A stretch of 64,000 nucleotides of DNA from an uncultured Thiohalocapsa sp. (GTDB lineage: Bacteria > Pseudomonadota > Gammaproteobacteria > Chromatiales > Chromatiaceae), in the NCBI RefSeq assembly GCF_913062725.1, contig NZ_CAJXWY010000017.1, positions 1 through 64,000 of the forward strand, read 5' to 3'. Both the position numbers and the translations under genes were made by a program. The notes under the pieces were generated by a model. The model was not told the DNA's origin and did no database searches. It worked only from the letters and a program-made list of their open reading frames with translations. Shown here piece after piece: positions 45,773 through 55,862 of the stretch; within the stretch, counting starts at the first letter, position 1; every line of letters starts with the position of its first letter.

Positions 45773-46915
45773 TTAGGCACGCTCGGCCATGGCGGCGATG
45801 AAGCCGTCGAACAGCGGCGCCGCGTCGTGCGGGCCGGGGCTCGCCTCAGGATGTCCCTGAAAGCTGAACGCCGGCCGCTCGCGGTGACGAATCCCCTGCA
45901 GGGAGCCATCGAACAACGAGCGATGGGTCGCCATGACCTCCGCCGGCAGCGTGGCCTCGTCGACGGCAAAGCCATGATTTTGGCTCGAGATCATGACCTT
46001 GCCGGTGGCGAGTTCCAACACGGGATGGTTGGCGCCGTGGTGCCCGAACTTCATTTTCAGCGTGCGCGCCCCGCAAGCGAGCCCGAGCAGCTGGTGTCCG
46101 AGGCAGATGCCGAAGAGCGGCATCCCCGCGTCCATCAGGGTGCGGATAGCTCTGATGGCGTAGTCGCAGGGCTCAGGATCGCCGGGCCCGTTGCTCAGGA
46201 AGACGCCGTTGGGGCGCAGCGCCAGCACGTCGGCCGCCGGCGTCTCGGCGGGCACCACGGTGATGCGGCAGCCGCGCGCGGCGAGCATGCGCAGGATGTT
46301 GCGCTTGATGCCGAAGTCGTAGGCGACGACGTGGTGCGCGAGCGCCGGGTCATCGTCGGCGCGCGGGGCCCCCTGACCGAGCGCCAATGACCACAGCCCC
46401 GCGGTCCAGGTGTATGGCTGCGCCGTGGTCACCGAGCGCGCCAGATCCATGCCGGCGAGCCCCGGGAAGGCTCGCGCCGCCGCCAGTGCCGCCGCCTCGT
46501 CCAGGCCCTCGCCCGCCTGCAGACAACCATTCTGCGCCCCCTTCTCGCGCAGGATCCGCGTCAGCCTGCGGGTATCGATGTCGGCGATGCCGGGCACACC
46601 CTGCAGGCGCAGGTATGTCGATAAGTCCTGCTGGCGACGCCAGTTGCTCGCTCGCGCCGGTAAGTCGCGGACGACCAGCCCGGCCGCGTGCACAGCAGCG
46701 GACTCCTCGTCCTCGTCGGTGACGCCCGTGTTGCCGATATGCGGATAGGTGAGCGTCACCAGCTGGCGGCTGTAGGAGGGGTCGGTCAGGATCTCCTGGT
46801 AGCCGGTCAGGGCCGTATTGAAGACCACCTCACCGACGCTCTGTCCAGCTGCTCCGATGGAGATGCCGCGGAAGACCGAGCCGTCTTCCAAGACCAGCAC
46901 TGCGGGTTGGCGCAA
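45773..46915 (-). CDS. carA: Carbamoyl-phosphate synthase small subunit
   Basis: A 380-aa glutaminase subunit supplying ammonia to CarB. The N-terminal domain starts [18 protein letters not shown], with [27 protein letters not shown]-type sequence. The class I amidotransferase triad is [14 protein letters not shown] (Cys), [11 protein letters not shown] (His/Glu). I place the start at TTG 46915: GGAGG lies 5 nt upstream and the resulting length equals the family norm, whereas upstream in-frame ATGs would add about 44 unrelated residues. It precedes carB by 164 bp. Confidence 0.95.
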   Translation of the reverse strand: MRQPAVLVLEDGSVFRGISIGAAGQSVGEVVFNTALTGYQEILTDPSYSRQLVTLTYPHIGNTGVTDEDEESAAVHAAGLVVRDLPARASNWRRQQDLSTYLRLQGVPGIADIDTRRLTRILREKGAQNGCLQAGEGLDEAAALAAARAFPGLAGMDLARSVTTAQPYTWTAGLWSLALGQGAPRADDDPALAHHVVAYDFGIKRNILRMLAARGCRITVVPAETPAADVLALRPNGVFLSNGPGDPEPCDYAIRAIRTLMDAGMPLFGICLGHQLLGLACGARTLKMKFGHHGANHPVLELATGKVMISSQNHGFAVDEATLPAEVMATHRSLFDGSLQGIRHRERPAFSFQGHPEASPGPHDAAPLFDGFIAAMAERA

Positions 46916-47184
46916 GTCGACCTCCGGCCAGACCTTAAGGGTGTTGGGCAGACGCAGGGCGGTGCGGCGCCAGCCATCGAGTCTGTCGCCGTATCGAGCC
47001 GCGTGGAGCATGGGGCGGGCAGCACCGGCATCCAGGCATGACCGCACCCGACCGACGATGGTAAATCATGGCCCGCATGCTGTCCATGTGGCAGCGCTGC
47101 GGGGGCCATCGCCCGGCGGGCATCGGAGGCGATCTCAGTGTGGCATGATTCGGGGATCGCCGTCGCGCCCGCCCCCGGCTCCAC

Positions 47185-47619
47185 TCACAGGAACGTCTGC
47201 ACCCACTGCACGAGTTGCGACGTATCCATGGCGCCGGCCCGGCGATCGATCTCCTGGCCGCCGCGGAACATCGCCAGCGTCGGGATGGAGCGAATGCCGA
47301 AGCGCATGGCCAGCCCCTGCGCCTCCTCGGTGTTGACTTTCACCAGCCGGGCGCGGGGCTCGAGGCGGGCCGCCGCGGCCTCGAAGGCAGGGGCCATCAT
47401 CCTGCAGGGGCCGCACCAGGGCGCCCAGAAGTCCACCAGCACCGGAATATCGTTGCGGGTGACATGACGCTGGAAGCGCGCTTCATCGAGGGCCACCGGA
47501 TGGGCATCGAACAGCGGGCGATGGCACTTGCCGCACGCGGGCGCCCGGCCGAGTCGCGCGGCCGGCAGCCGGTTCACGGCATCACAGTGGGGACAGACCA
47601 AGTGCAGTGGCTCGGCCAT
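47185..47619 (-). CDS. trxC: Thioredoxin 2 (TrxC)
   Basis: A 144-aa thioredoxin with an N-terminal zinc finger: CPHC (about 9-12) and CGKC (about 29-32). The active site is VDFWAPWCGPCRMMAP, followed by cis-Pro in IRSIPTLAMFRGG. TrxC reduces protein disulfides in the cytosol and is linked to oxidative stress. The ATG at 47619 starts just before the zinc finger. It is divergent from the cnoX gene, another thioredoxin-fold protein. Confidence 0.94.
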   Translation of the reverse strand: MAEPLHLVCPHCDAVNRLPAARLGRAPACGKCHRPLFDAHPVALDEARFQRHVTRNDIPVLVDFWAPWCGPCRMMAPAFEAAAARLEPRARLVKVNTEEAQGLAMRFGIRSIPTLAMFRGGQEIDRRAGAMDTSQLVQWVQTFL

Positions 47620-47739
47620 CAAGGTATTCCTCCCGGGCGCACCCGCCCGCAACGGTCCTGCTTGAATCAATGTGACTGACCAATTATTTTCCAATGTCGT
47701 CGCGGGTGTCACCACCCGCAGAACCCTCCGGAGTTGTGT

Positions 47740-48600
47740 ATGACCGAATCACCCTACGTGGTCAATGTCACCGAGGCCGACTTCGAGCAGGTGGTCATCG
47801 CCGGCTCCAGCCAACGGCCTGTTCTCGTCGACTTCTGGGCCGACTGGTGCGCCCCCTGCCGTCAGCTCATGCCGATACTCGCCAAGCTCGCCGACGAGCT
47901 CGGCGGCGCATTCCTGTTGGCGAAGGTGGACACCGAAGCCGAACAGTCGTTGGCCGCCGCCTTCGGCATCCGCAGCCTGCCCACGGTGCAGCTGTTCAAG
48001 GACGGTCGGCCCGTGGATCAGTTCATGGGCGCCCTGCCCGAGGGCCAGATCCGCGAATTCCTGTCCCGCCACATCGAGCGCGAAAGCGACCGCCGCATCG
48101 CCGCCGCCGCCGAGCACATCAGCAACGGTGCGCTCGACACCGCCGCCTCCCTGCTCGCCGAGGTGCGCGCCGAGGACCCGGACAACAAGCACCTGTTCCC
48201 CGCCGAGGTCCGTCTTGCCCTCGCCCGCGGCGACTACGATGCCGCCGCCGACATGCTGGAGCACACGCCGCTGGAGCTCGCCACCGACCCGGCGGTCGCA
48301 CGGCTGCGAGGCGAGCTGGCCTTCACCGCGGCCGCCGCGGCGGCACCCGCGCCCGCGGCGTGCGAGGCGCGCCTGGCCGACGCGCCCGACGACAGTGCCG
48401 CGCGCTATGGTCTCGCCGCACAGCAAGTGCTCGCCGGTGACTACGCCGCCGCCCTGGACAACCTGCTCGTGCTCATGCGCAAGGACCGCGGCTACGGCGA
48501 CGATGCCGCACGCAAGGGCATGCTGATGATCTTCGACCTCCTCGGCGATGATCCGTTGGTGAGCACCTACCGGGCCAAGCTCTCGCGCCTGCTGTACTGA
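47740..48600 (+). CDS. cnoX: Thioredoxin-fold co-chaperone CnoX/YbbN
   Basis: A 286-aa protein with an N-terminal thioredoxin domain (VDFWADWCAPCRQLMP, then IRSLPTVQLFKDG) and a C-terminal TPR-like helical region (from about residue 115: NGALDTAASLLAEVRAEDP, ARGDYDAAADMLEHTP). It holds unfolded proteins and protects them from over-oxidation. The CxxC is intact (WCAPC), unlike in E. coli YbbN. The ATG at 47740 has GGAG 6 nt upstream. Confidence 0.92.
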   Translation: MTESPYVVNVTEADFEQVVIAGSSQRPVLVDFWADWCAPCRQLMPILAKLADELGGAFLLAKVDTEAEQSLAAAFGIRSLPTVQLFKDGRPVDQFMGALPEGQIREFLSRHIERESDRRIAAAAEHISNGALDTAASLLAEVRAEDPDNKHLFPAEVRLALARGDYDAAADMLEHTPLELATDPAVARLRGELAFTAAAAAAPAPAACEARLADAPDDSAARYGLAAQQVLAGDYAAALDNLLVLMRKDRGYGDDAARKGMLMIFDLLGDDPLVSTYRAKLSRLLY

Positions 48601-48626
48601 GCACCGCTGATCGAGGAGTCACACCG

Positions 48627-49202
48627 ATGATGCGCCTGCCGCTCGCCTGCGCCGTGCTCGCACTCGCCGCCGCACCCGTACACGCCGATGCGATTACCGA
48701 TCAGATCGATGCCGCCGAGCGCGCTTACGTCGCGGGCGATGAGCAGGTGGCGATTCAGGCCCTGGAATTCGCCATCGCCCAGATCAAAGAGCAATTGCGC
48801 GCCCGGCAGCTCGCACTGCTGCCGGCGCCACTGCCCGGTTGGAGTGCCGACGACCCCGTCAGCGACGCCGGCGGCATCGCGGCCATGTTCACCGGCACCA
48901 CGCTCACCCGCACTTACCGCAACGACGCCGGCGCCAGCGTCACCATCGGCATCACGGCGGACTCGCCGCTGTTGTCGATGCTGACGACCCTGATGCAGGC
49001 GAGCCCGGGTGCGACCCCCTACACCCATGCGGGCTACCGCGGCGTGCTCGAACTGCACCAGGATGGCACCAGTCGGCTGTTGTTGTTGGTGGGCACACGC
49101 ATCCAGGTCCAGGTGGAAGGCAGCGGCGTCGAGCGCCAAACGCTGGAAGCCTATCTGCGGGCCGTGCCACTCGCGCAGCTTGAAGAGGCGCTCTTGGGCT
49201 GA
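48627..49202 (+). CDS. Exported protein of unknown function
   Basis: A 191-aa product with a signal peptide (MRLPLACAVLALAAAPVHA). The mature part begins with a helical segment (TDQIDAAERAYVAGDEQVAIQALEFAIAQI) that looks like one TPR-type hairpin, followed by a beta-rich domain (GASVTIGITADSPLLSML, SRLLLLVGTRIQVQVEGSG). GAGGAG lies 8 nt before the ATG. It follows cnoX by 26 bp and is probably co-transcribed. Not recognised; a periplasmic role is inferred. Confidence 0.75.
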   Translation: MMRLPLACAVLALAAAPVHADAITDQIDAAERAYVAGDEQVAIQALEFAIAQIKEQLRARQLALLPAPLPGWSADDPVSDAGGIAAMFTGTTLTRTYRNDAGASVTIGITADSPLLSMLTTLMQASPGATPYTHAGYRGVLELHQDGTSRLLLLVGTRIQVQVEGSGVERQTLEAYLRAVPLAQLEEALLG

Positions 49203-49294
49203 GCGCTTGCGCCGCCGCTGTGTGCTGGCGCGCGGCGGGCGTGGCGGCCAGGCGTGACGGCCGCCGCACCGAGCCCGCCTGCCATGGCGCCGTC

Positions 49295-50167
49295 TCAAAC
49301 CGCCAACTGCTTGAGATAGGCCCGGAAAGACTCGCCAAGCTCGGGGTGCGCCAGGGCGTACTCCACCGTCGCTTCCAGATAGCCTTCCTTGCTGCCGCAG
49401 TCGTAGCGCTTGCCCTCGAACGCATAGGCCACCACCGGCTCCTCTTCCAGGAGCGCGGCGATGGCGTCGGTGAGCTGGATCTCGCCGCCGGCACCGGGCC
49501 GGGTCTGCTCCAGTTTTTCGAAGATGCGCGGACTCAGCAGATAACGCCCCACCACGGCCAGATTGGACGGCGCCGCGTCGGGCTTCGGTTTCTCGACGAT
49601 GGACACCACCCGCAGGCTGCCATCGGGTTGTTGCTCGGTGGCGACGATACCGTACTTGTCGGTCTCGCTGTGCGGCACCTCCTGCACGCAGAGCACGCTG
49701 GCGCCGGTACGCTCATACACCTCCGCCATCTGCGCCACGACGCCCTTGTCGTCGTTACGGATCAGGTCATCGGCGAGGATGATGGCGAAGGGCTCATCGC
49801 CCACCACCGGCTTGGCACAGAGCACCGCATGCCCCAGACCCAGGGCCTCCGGCTGACGCAGGAAGATGCAATCCACGTGCTCCGGCAGCACGTTTTGTAC
49901 CAGCTTCAGCAGCTTGTCCTTGCCCGCATCCTGCAGCTCCGTCTCCAGCTCGTAGTTCTTGTCGAAATGATCCTCGATGGAGCGTTTGTGCCGGCCGGTG
50001 ATGAAGATGAGATGCTCGGCCCCGCCCGCCTCGGCCTCTTCGGCGGCATATTGGATCAGCGGTTTATCCACCACCGGCAGCATCTCCTTCGGGCTCGCCT
50101 TGGTGGCGGGCAGAAAACGTGTCCCGAGGCCCGCCACCGGAAAGACGGCTTTGCGAATTTTCGCCAT
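49295..50167 (-). CDS. galU: UTP--glucose-1-phosphate uridylyltransferase
   Basis: A 290-aa nucleotidyltransferase making UDP-glucose. [20 protein letters not shown] is the UTP-binding start. [19 protein letters not shown] and [20 protein letters not shown] are GalU signatures. [10 protein letters not shown] and [15 protein letters not shown] complete the sugar site. Standard length. It follows pyrF on the minus strand with a 77-bp gap. Confidence 0.97.
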   Translation of the reverse strand: MAKIRKAVFPVAGLGTRFLPATKASPKEMLPVVDKPLIQYAAEEAEAGGAEHLIFITGRHKRSIEDHFDKNYELETELQDAGKDKLLKLVQNVLPEHVDCIFLRQPEALGLGHAVLCAKPVVGDEPFAIILADDLIRNDDKGVVAQMAEVYERTGASVLCVQEVPHSETDKYGIVATEQQPDGSLRVVSIVEKPKPDAAPSNLAVVGRYLLSPRIFEKLEQTRPGAGGEIQLTDAIAALLEEEPVVAYAFEGKRYDCGSKEGYLEATVEYALAHPELGESFRAYLKQLAV

Positions 50168-50244
50168 ATTGACTCCTGTGCTGTGTTGCTCGGCTCGAAG
50201 ATCCCGGCGCCGGTCGACGCGGTGCGTCGCTCCAGCCCATACGC

Positions 50245-50949
50245 TCAGTCGTTGATCTCGGCGGCGATGGCGGCCAGCGCCGTCGCCGGCTCCGGCGCCG
50301 CGGTGATGGGCCGGCCCACCACCAGATAATCCGCGCCGGCGGCGACGGCGTCGGCGGGGGTCATGATGCGCTTCTGGTCATGCGCGGCGGCGCTCGCCGG
50401 GCGCACACCCGGGGTCACCAGCAGGCAATCCGCACCGAAGCGCGCGCGCAGCGCAGAGGCCTCCTGCGGCGAGCACACCACCCCATCGAGCCCCGCCGCC
50501 TGCGCCAGGCCGGCCAGCTCGAGCGCCCGCGCCGCCGGCGTTCCAGGGCAGCCGATCGCCGCGAGATCCTCGGCAGCCAAGCTGGTGAGGACGGTGACCG
50601 CGACCAGCAGGGGGCGCTCGGTACGCTGTGCCAGCCGCTCGGCTGCGGCGGCGAGCATGGCCGGTCCCCCCTGGGCGTGGACATTGACCATCCACACACC
50701 AAGATCCGCCGCCGCAGCGCAGGCGCCGGCGACAGTGTTGGGAATATCGTGGAATTTGAGATCCAGGAAGACCGCGAAGCCCGCATCCACGGCCCGGGTC
50801 ACCAGCGCAGGCCCCGCGCGGGTGAACAGTTCCTTACCGATCTTGATCCGGCACTGCGCCGGGTCCAGCCGCTCCAGTAGGGACTGCGCGGGAGCGCTGT
50901 CGGCGAAGTCCAGCGCGACGATGATGCGTGGTTCCGTGGGCATGATCAT
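50245..50949 (-). CDS. pyrF: Orotidine 5'-phosphate decarboxylase
   Basis: A 234-aa TIM-barrel enzyme forming [23 protein letters not shown] opens the barrel. The catalytic Lys-Asp set is [21 protein letters not shown] and [12 protein letters not shown] bind the phosphate. The ATG at 50949 has AGGA about 10 nt upstream; an ATG at 50943 is equally possible. Located between lapB and galU. Confidence 0.95.
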   Translation of the reverse strand: MIMPTEPRIIVALDFADSAPAQSLLERLDPAQCRIKIGKELFTRAGPALVTRAVDAGFAVFLDLKFHDIPNTVAGACAAAADLGVWMVNVHAQGGPAMLAAAAERLAQRTERPLLVAVTVLTSLAAEDLAAIGCPGTPAARALELAGLAQAAGLDGVVCSPQEASALRARFGADCLLVTPGVRPASAAAHDQKRIMTPADAVAAGADYLVVGRPITAAPEPATALAAIAAEIND

Positions 50950-51119
50950 GGCTGCCGCGTCCTGTGTGTGAAGCCCCGTAGGTCGAAAACGGACGTCCAT
51001 CCCGAGCCCCTCACCGCTGCTGCCCGGTCAAGATCGGTTGGGGCGCGCCTGCGGTCAGGCCATCCCCCGTATGCGGGCCATCCGCGGCGCAGACCGTCTG
51101 GGTTCACGCCGTCCGGGAT

Positions 51120-52304
51120 TCAGGCCGTCTGGCGCTGACGCAGTACGGCCGGCTCGCCGATGGGCTCGGGCTCGACGGCCTTGATGCTGCCCCAGCACTT
51201 GCAGCTTGGACACTGCCAATGCAGCTCGCGGGCTTCGAAGCCGCAGTGGTCGCATTGATAGTCGGGGCTCGCCGCGAGCTTACGGGCGATCACCGCGAGC
51301 ATGACGCCATCTTCCGTCGACCCCGCCGGCTGTGCCTGCCGACGCAGGGCAAGCAGGCGCCCGACACCCGAGAGGTCGGCACGACGGCCGAGATAGCCCA
51401 CCAGAAACTCCCGCGCTGCGTTACCCCCCCGCTCGGCCTCGATGGCGTCGCAGAGCCGCAGCATCAACGGCGGCGACGGGTGCTGCTCGAACAAGGCCTG
51501 CAGCTGCGCGGTGATGGACGTGCGCCCGAGGCGCTGCCAGCACGCCACGAACTCCGGCAGAAGCGCCGGTAGGTAGCGGGGACCACGCTGTGCAACCCGA
51601 TGATACAAGACCGCGGCGGTCTCGGCATCACCGGCATTGAGCTCCATGCGGGCCTGCACCAGGCTTGCGCGGATGCAGTCTGCGTCTACGCATTGAGCAT
51701 CCAGCAGGTGCGAGCGCGCCCGATCGGGCTTATCATCGCGCAGGCACTGCTCGGCGAGCTCGCAATGGTATTGCGCAATCTCGGTACGCAGCGACACGTC
51801 GCTGACGCGCTCCAGCGCCTCGGCGGTCTCCAGGCATTTCAGCCATTCCTTTTCGGCCTGATAGATCTCGATCAAGGCGCGCAGCGCACGCCGCTGCAGC
51901 ACCTGGCGCTCTACCAGCTCCCTGAAGAGGCTCTCGGCGCGGTCGAACAACCCGGCGAGCATGTAGTCACGCCCGAGCTCGTACAGCGCAAAGCCGCGCT
52001 GGGCATCGCCGAGGCTCGGCCGCGCTACCAGATTTTGGTGGATGCGGATGGCGCGGTCGACTTCGCCGCGGCGACGGAACAATGCACCCAATGCCAGGTG
52101 CGTCTCCACCGTCTCGCTGTCGACTTCAGCGAGCTCGAGGAAGGCGTCGATGGCCTTGTCCGGCTGCTCGTTCAGCAAATGGTTGAACCCGCGAAAGAAC
52201 ACCGGCTCGCGCTCGTTCTGGGCGCCGGCGTAACGGGGTGTGCGGCGCGCCAGCCACCAGCCGCTGGCGGCGGCCACCGGCAGCAGCAGGAACAGCCATT
52301 CCAT
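51120..52304 (-). CDS. lapB: Lipopolysaccharide assembly protein B (LapB/YciM)
   Basis: A 394-aa inner-membrane-anchored TPR protein that recruits FtsH to degrade LpxC and balances LPS synthesis. MEWLFLLLPVAAASGWWLA is the N-terminal anchor. TPR repeats run through residues 35-330 (HLALGALFRRRGEVDRAIRI, ALYELGRDYMLAGLFDRAES). The C-terminal rubredoxin-like metal site is CDHCGFEARELHWQCPSC (two CxxC pairs). Length fits the family. The usual lapA neighbour is not adjacent. Confidence 0.94.
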   Translation of the reverse strand: MEWLFLLLPVAAASGWWLARRTPRYAGAQNEREPVFFRGFNHLLNEQPDKAIDAFLELAEVDSETVETHLALGALFRRRGEVDRAIRIHQNLVARPSLGDAQRGFALYELGRDYMLAGLFDRAESLFRELVERQVLQRRALRALIEIYQAEKEWLKCLETAEALERVSDVSLRTEIAQYHCELAEQCLRDDKPDRARSHLLDAQCVDADCIRASLVQARMELNAGDAETAAVLYHRVAQRGPRYLPALLPEFVACWQRLGRTSITAQLQALFEQHPSPPLMLRLCDAIEAERGGNAAREFLVGYLGRRADLSGVGRLLALRRQAQPAGSTEDGVMLAVIARKLAASPDYQCDHCGFEARELHWQCPSCKCWGSIKAVEPEPIGEPAVLRQRQTA

Positions 52305-52595
52305 CAACGATACTCCGGCGTGTTGTCTGCGCGCTGGTCGCGGCACGCGCCAGCAACGCGCCGCGGGGCGGGCGCCCGGGCGGCTGCAACCCCGGCGCCC
52401 GCCACAACCATTCGATCGGCGTGGACATGCGTCATGGGCGCTATCATACAAGGTGCGCCGGGCCGTCGCATGGCATCGCGACCAGTGCACCCCGCGCCGC
52501 CAAGCCGCATCGCCAGTGCTTTACGCAGGCCCTGCGTGCCCTCAACTGACAGCGGTGCCAGTGCAACACCATCTTCGAGTCAGGAGACCAACCCG

Positions 52596-53309
52596 ATGAG
52601 CGAATTCCAAGGCCAAGTCGCCGTGGTGACCGGTGCCGCCGGCAACCTCGGCTCGGCGTTGTGCCATAAACTAGCGCAGGCGGGCGCGCGCATCGCGCTG
52701 CTGGACCACGACGCCGAAGCCATGGCCCGGCTGGTGGGCCAACTGCCCCAGGGCACCGACGCCGCCAGCTTCGGCGTGGACCTGCTCGATCCGGCATCGG
52801 TGCACGGAACCGTGAGTGCTGTACAAGAGCGATTCGAGCACATCCACATCCTTGCCAACATCGCCGGCGGCTTCGCCATGGGCCCGACGCTGGACGCCAC
52901 CGACGACGCCACCTGGGATCTGATGCTGGACCTCAACGCCCGTTCGGTCTTCCACATGGCCCGCGCCGTCATGCCCCTGATGCGCAACGCCGGCTACGGC
53001 CGCATCGTCAATGTGGCCGCCCGCGCCGCCCTGCAGGGTCAGGGCAACATGGGGCCCTACTGCGCCGCCAAAGCGGCGGTGGTATCCCTCACCGAGAGCC
53101 TGGCGGCGGAGACGAAGCCGCTCGACATCAATGTCAACTGTATTCTGCCCGGGACCGTGGACACACCGCAGAATCGGGCGGCCATGCCGGACAACGATCA
53201 CGACACCTGGGTGCCTCCGGACGCCCTCGCCGACGTGATGCTGTTCCTCACCTCGCAGGCGGCACGCTGTATCAGCGGCGCCGCGGTACCCGTGTACGGA
53301 CGCAGTTGA
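52596..53309 (+). CDS. Short-chain dehydrogenase/reductase
   Basis: A 237-aa classical SDR. The cofactor motif is VVTGAAGNLGSALCHKLAQAG, with LLDHD suggesting NAD preference. NIAGG is the NNAG variant; the catalytic Tyr-Lys is in MGPYCAAKAAV; the usual Ser is replaced by Ala/Arg in VNVAARAALQG, which needs checking. The tail CILPGTVDTPQNRAAMPD is typical. GGAG precedes the ATG at 52596. Substrate unknown. Followed closely by a small exported protein. Confidence 0.88.
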   Translation: MSEFQGQVAVVTGAAGNLGSALCHKLAQAGARIALLDHDAEAMARLVGQLPQGTDAASFGVDLLDPASVHGTVSAVQERFEHIHILANIAGGFAMGPTLDATDDATWDLMLDLNARSVFHMARAVMPLMRNAGYGRIVNVAARAALQGQGNMGPYCAAKAAVVSLTESLAAETKPLDINVNCILPGTVDTPQNRAAMPDNDHDTWVPPDALADVMLFLTSQAARCISGAAVPVYGRS

Positions 53310-53320
53310 GGAGCGTGCGC

Positions 53321-53797
53321 ATGCCCTTCAGAGGCGAGGCTGCCCGTTGCCGAATGCGACCGCCGCCCCATGCCCATCCCCGCAGGATGTGGCTCGCGAC
53401 CGCACTCGTACTGTTGCTGGGCTTGCCATCGGCGACGCTCGTCGCCGTTGATGAGGCGTTTCTGACCGACGCCGACCGCGCGCTGCTGGTCGAGGCCGTC
53501 GAAGCCGCTTTCGAGCTCGACCTCTACAATGCCCGTTGCCGCAACGACCAGTCCGGACGGCGCACCGAGAACCTCAACAAAGAGCTCGTGAGCCGCTTTC
53601 GCATGACGGTGTTGGACGTGCTGGACGACCTCTTCCCCGAGGGCTACTACCGCGATGCCCAGGCGCGCATGCGAGAGGATTTCCTCACCAGGCTGCGCGA
53701 GCTGGGCGGCTGTGCCGGCGCCAAGTCAGCGGGCTTGCGAGACGCCCTGGGCACGCGCTACGAGGCCGCCATGGAGGCGGTGAGCGCGCAGCCCTGA
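53321..53797 (+). CDS. Small exported or anchored protein of unknown function
   Basis: A 158-aa product with an unusually long basic leader before a hydrophobic segment (MWLATALVLLLGLPSATLVA, about residues 24-43). The mature region is helical and charged: LTDADRALLVEAVEAAFELD, YNARCRNDQSGRRTENLNK, RMTVLDVLDDLFPEGYYRD, and ends with a second Cys (LGGCAG) that may pair with the first. The ATG at 53321 is preferred because GAGGAG lies 7 nt upstream. It starts 11 bp after the SDR stop. Not recognised. Confidence 0.65.
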   Translation: MPFRGEAARCRMRPPPHAHPRRMWLATALVLLLGLPSATLVAVDEAFLTDADRALLVEAVEAAFELDLYNARCRNDQSGRRTENLNKELVSRFRMTVLDVLDDLFPEGYYRDAQARMREDFLTRLRELGGCAGAKSAGLRDALGTRYEAAMEAVSAQP

Positions 53798-53905
53798 GCG
53801 GCGGGGTCGGCCACCCCCGGAACAGCCGGCCACCGATCACGGGACCAGCTCACGGGACCAGCGCCAGATCCGTCGTCGATGCTTGGCCCCGCCGGCGCGG
53901 AATCG

Positions 53906-54781
53906 TTATGCAGGCGCTGACACGAGGCCGCCGTCCGCGGCCAGTGTCAGCGCAACGGCCAAGAGCACCAGGGTCTCGGTCAACTCCACCAGCGCACCGA
54001 TGCCGTCGCCGGTGTAACCGCCCAGGCGCTGCAGCAACGACCGCCGCCAACCAAGCAGCACCCAAGCCATCGCGGCGGCGGCCATGAGCGCCACCGCCAG
54101 CCCGGTGCCGGCGATGAGGCCAAACACGGCAGCACTGCCGAAAGCGGCGGCGAACCAGGCCGGACCACGCGGCAGATAGGCCCCCAAGGCGGCGCCCAGG
54201 CCCTCAGGCCGCGCCGCCGACGTTGTGAGCACCAGCCACAGGATCTGTGCCCGGGCGAGCACCGGTACACCGACGAGCACCCAGAGCCCGTGCCAGAGTC
54301 CGGCGCCCTCGGCGCCGGCGCTGACATCCAGCACCACCCACAACGCCACCAGCTTCGCCAACAGCACCAGCACCAGCACCACCACACCCATGGCGCCGAT
54401 GTGCGGATCTTTCATGATTGCCAGGGTGCGCTCGCGGCTGCCGAGCCCCCCCACCCAGGCATCGGCGCAATCGGCGAGCCCGTCCAGATGCAACGCGCCG
54501 GTGGACCAGACCCAAAGCCCCAGCACCAACAGGGCCAGTACCGCGGCGCCAGCACCATCGGCCAGCCCCAGCGCCCGGCCCGCGAGCGCGACGGCCGCGA
54601 GCACCGACCCGAGCAACAGACCGATGACAGGATAGAACGGCGCGGCGCTGCCATAGAGGAACGGCGGCGCATCCACCGCGGCCGGGAAGGGCCAGCGCGT
54701 GAGAAAGCGCCCGGCGAGCAACAGCGCCCGCCAGGCATGCGTGAGCGCGGTCACCACCGGACTGGCTGGCGCATCCGCCAT
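53906..54781 (-). CDS. cobS: Adenosylcobinamide-GDP ribazoletransferase
   Basis: A 291-aa polytopic membrane enzyme joining adenosylcobinamide-GDP and alpha-ribazole, the last nucleotide-loop step. LLLAGRFLTRWPFPAA starts the domain; LGLWVWSTGALHLDGLADCADAW and RERTLAIMKDPHIGAMGVVV are the family signatures with the metal-binding Asp cluster; GGYTGDGIGALVELTE closes it. The ATG at 54781 lies 13 bp after the DUF808 stop. Last gene of the cobalamin cluster. Confidence 0.95.
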   Translation of the reverse strand: MADAPASPVVTALTHAWRALLLAGRFLTRWPFPAAVDAPPFLYGSAAPFYPVIGLLLGSVLAAVALAGRALGLADGAGAAVLALLVLGLWVWSTGALHLDGLADCADAWVGGLGSRERTLAIMKDPHIGAMGVVVLVLVLLAKLVALWVVLDVSAGAEGAGLWHGLWVLVGVPVLARAQILWLVLTTSAARPEGLGAALGAYLPRGPAWFAAAFGSAAVFGLIAGTGLAVALMAAAAMAWVLLGWRRSLLQRLGGYTGDGIGALVELTETLVLLAVALTLAADGGLVSAPA

Positions 54782-54794
54782 CGCACGCCGGCGA

Positions 54795-55724
54795 TCAGCC
54801 CGCGCCGGTGCGCCAACGACCGACGTAGGTCGCCGCCGTGAGGGTGGCGGCGCCTGCGGCGACGCCCACCAGGCCATTGGCGAACACCCCCAGAAGACCT
54901 TCCAGCGCGGGCACGCCGTGGACCACGTGGGCCAGATGCTCGACGCCGTGGTGCAGCGCCGGGATACCGTGCACCAGAATACCGCCCCCCACCAAAAACA
55001 TGGCGACCATGCCGAGCACGGACAGGGTTTTCATCAGGTAGGGCGTACCGGACAGGAGCGCGCGTCCGAGGCGGCGCAGCAGATCCCGCCACCACCCCTG
55101 ACCTGCATGCTTGGACAGATAGAGCCCGGCGTCGTCGAGCTTGACGATGCCGGCCACGAGCCCATACACCCCGACGGTCATCAAGAGTGCGATGCCCGTG
55201 AGCACCGTGATGCGCATGGGCAGCGGCGCGGTGGCGACGATGCCCAGGGTGATGACGACGATTTCCGCCGAGAGCACGAAATCGGTGCGCACGGCGCCCT
55301 TGATCTTGTCGCGCTCCAACTGCGCGAAGTCCACCGCGGGATCGGCCAGCGCATCCGCCAGCGCCTGGTGCCGGTCGCGATCGGCATGCGGGTGCAGATA
55401 CTTGTGCGAGAGCTTCTCGAAGCCCTCGTAGCTCAGGAAGAGACCGCCCGCCATCAGTAGCGGCGTCAGCAGCCAGGGCGCAATGACACTCAGCAACAGC
55501 GCCACCGGCACCAGGATGATCTTGTTCAGCAGCGAGCCCTTGAACACCGCCCACACCACGGGGATTTCCCGCTGAGCCCGCACGCCGGTCACCTGCTCGG
55601 CATTGACGGCCAGATCGTCGCCCAGGACGCCGGCGGTCTTGCGTGCCGCCACCTTGGTCAGCACGGCCACATCGTCGAGCACGGTGGCGATGTCGTCGAG
55701 CAGGGCGAGCAGGCTGGTGGCCAT
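54795..55724 (-). CDS. DUF808 membrane protein within the cobalamin cluster
   Basis: A 309-aa inner-membrane protein of the DUF808 (YedI-like) family. It begins SLLALLDDIATVLDDVAVLT, then KVAARKTAGVLGDDLAVNAE, followed by about five membrane helices (NKIILVPVALLLSVIAPWLL, TVGVYGLVAGIVKLDDAGLY). Function unknown. It lies between the phosphatase and cobS genes on the same strand, 13 bp before cobS, so it is probably co-transcribed with them; a link to cobalamin is inference from position only. Confidence 0.88.
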   Translation of the reverse strand: MATSLLALLDDIATVLDDVAVLTKVAARKTAGVLGDDLAVNAEQVTGVRAQREIPVVWAVFKGSLLNKIILVPVALLLSVIAPWLLTPLLMAGGLFLSYEGFEKLSHKYLHPHADRDRHQALADALADPAVDFAQLERDKIKGAVRTDFVLSAEIVVITLGIVATAPLPMRITVLTGIALLMTVGVYGLVAGIVKLDDAGLYLSKHAGQGWWRDLLRRLGRALLSGTPYLMKTLSVLGMVAMFLVGGGILVHGIPALHHGVEHLAHVVHGVPALEGLLGVFANGLVGVAAGAATLTAATYVGRWRTGAG

Positions 55725-55862
55725 CGCAATGCCTATGTGCAGCGTTCGTTGCCGACAGGTCCGTCGGGCACGGTAGCAGCACCTTGACCCACGGGCAAGC
55801 GGGCCCGGGCGCGAGCGGTGCCACCACCCCCAACCGCCGGCGAGGCCGGTGCATGGGCCAGG

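Noticed and set aside
51600-52595. 332-codon extension upstream of the SDR
   Set aside because: It runs antisense to lapB; the SDR fold begins at the ATG at 52596 with a good ribosome binding site.
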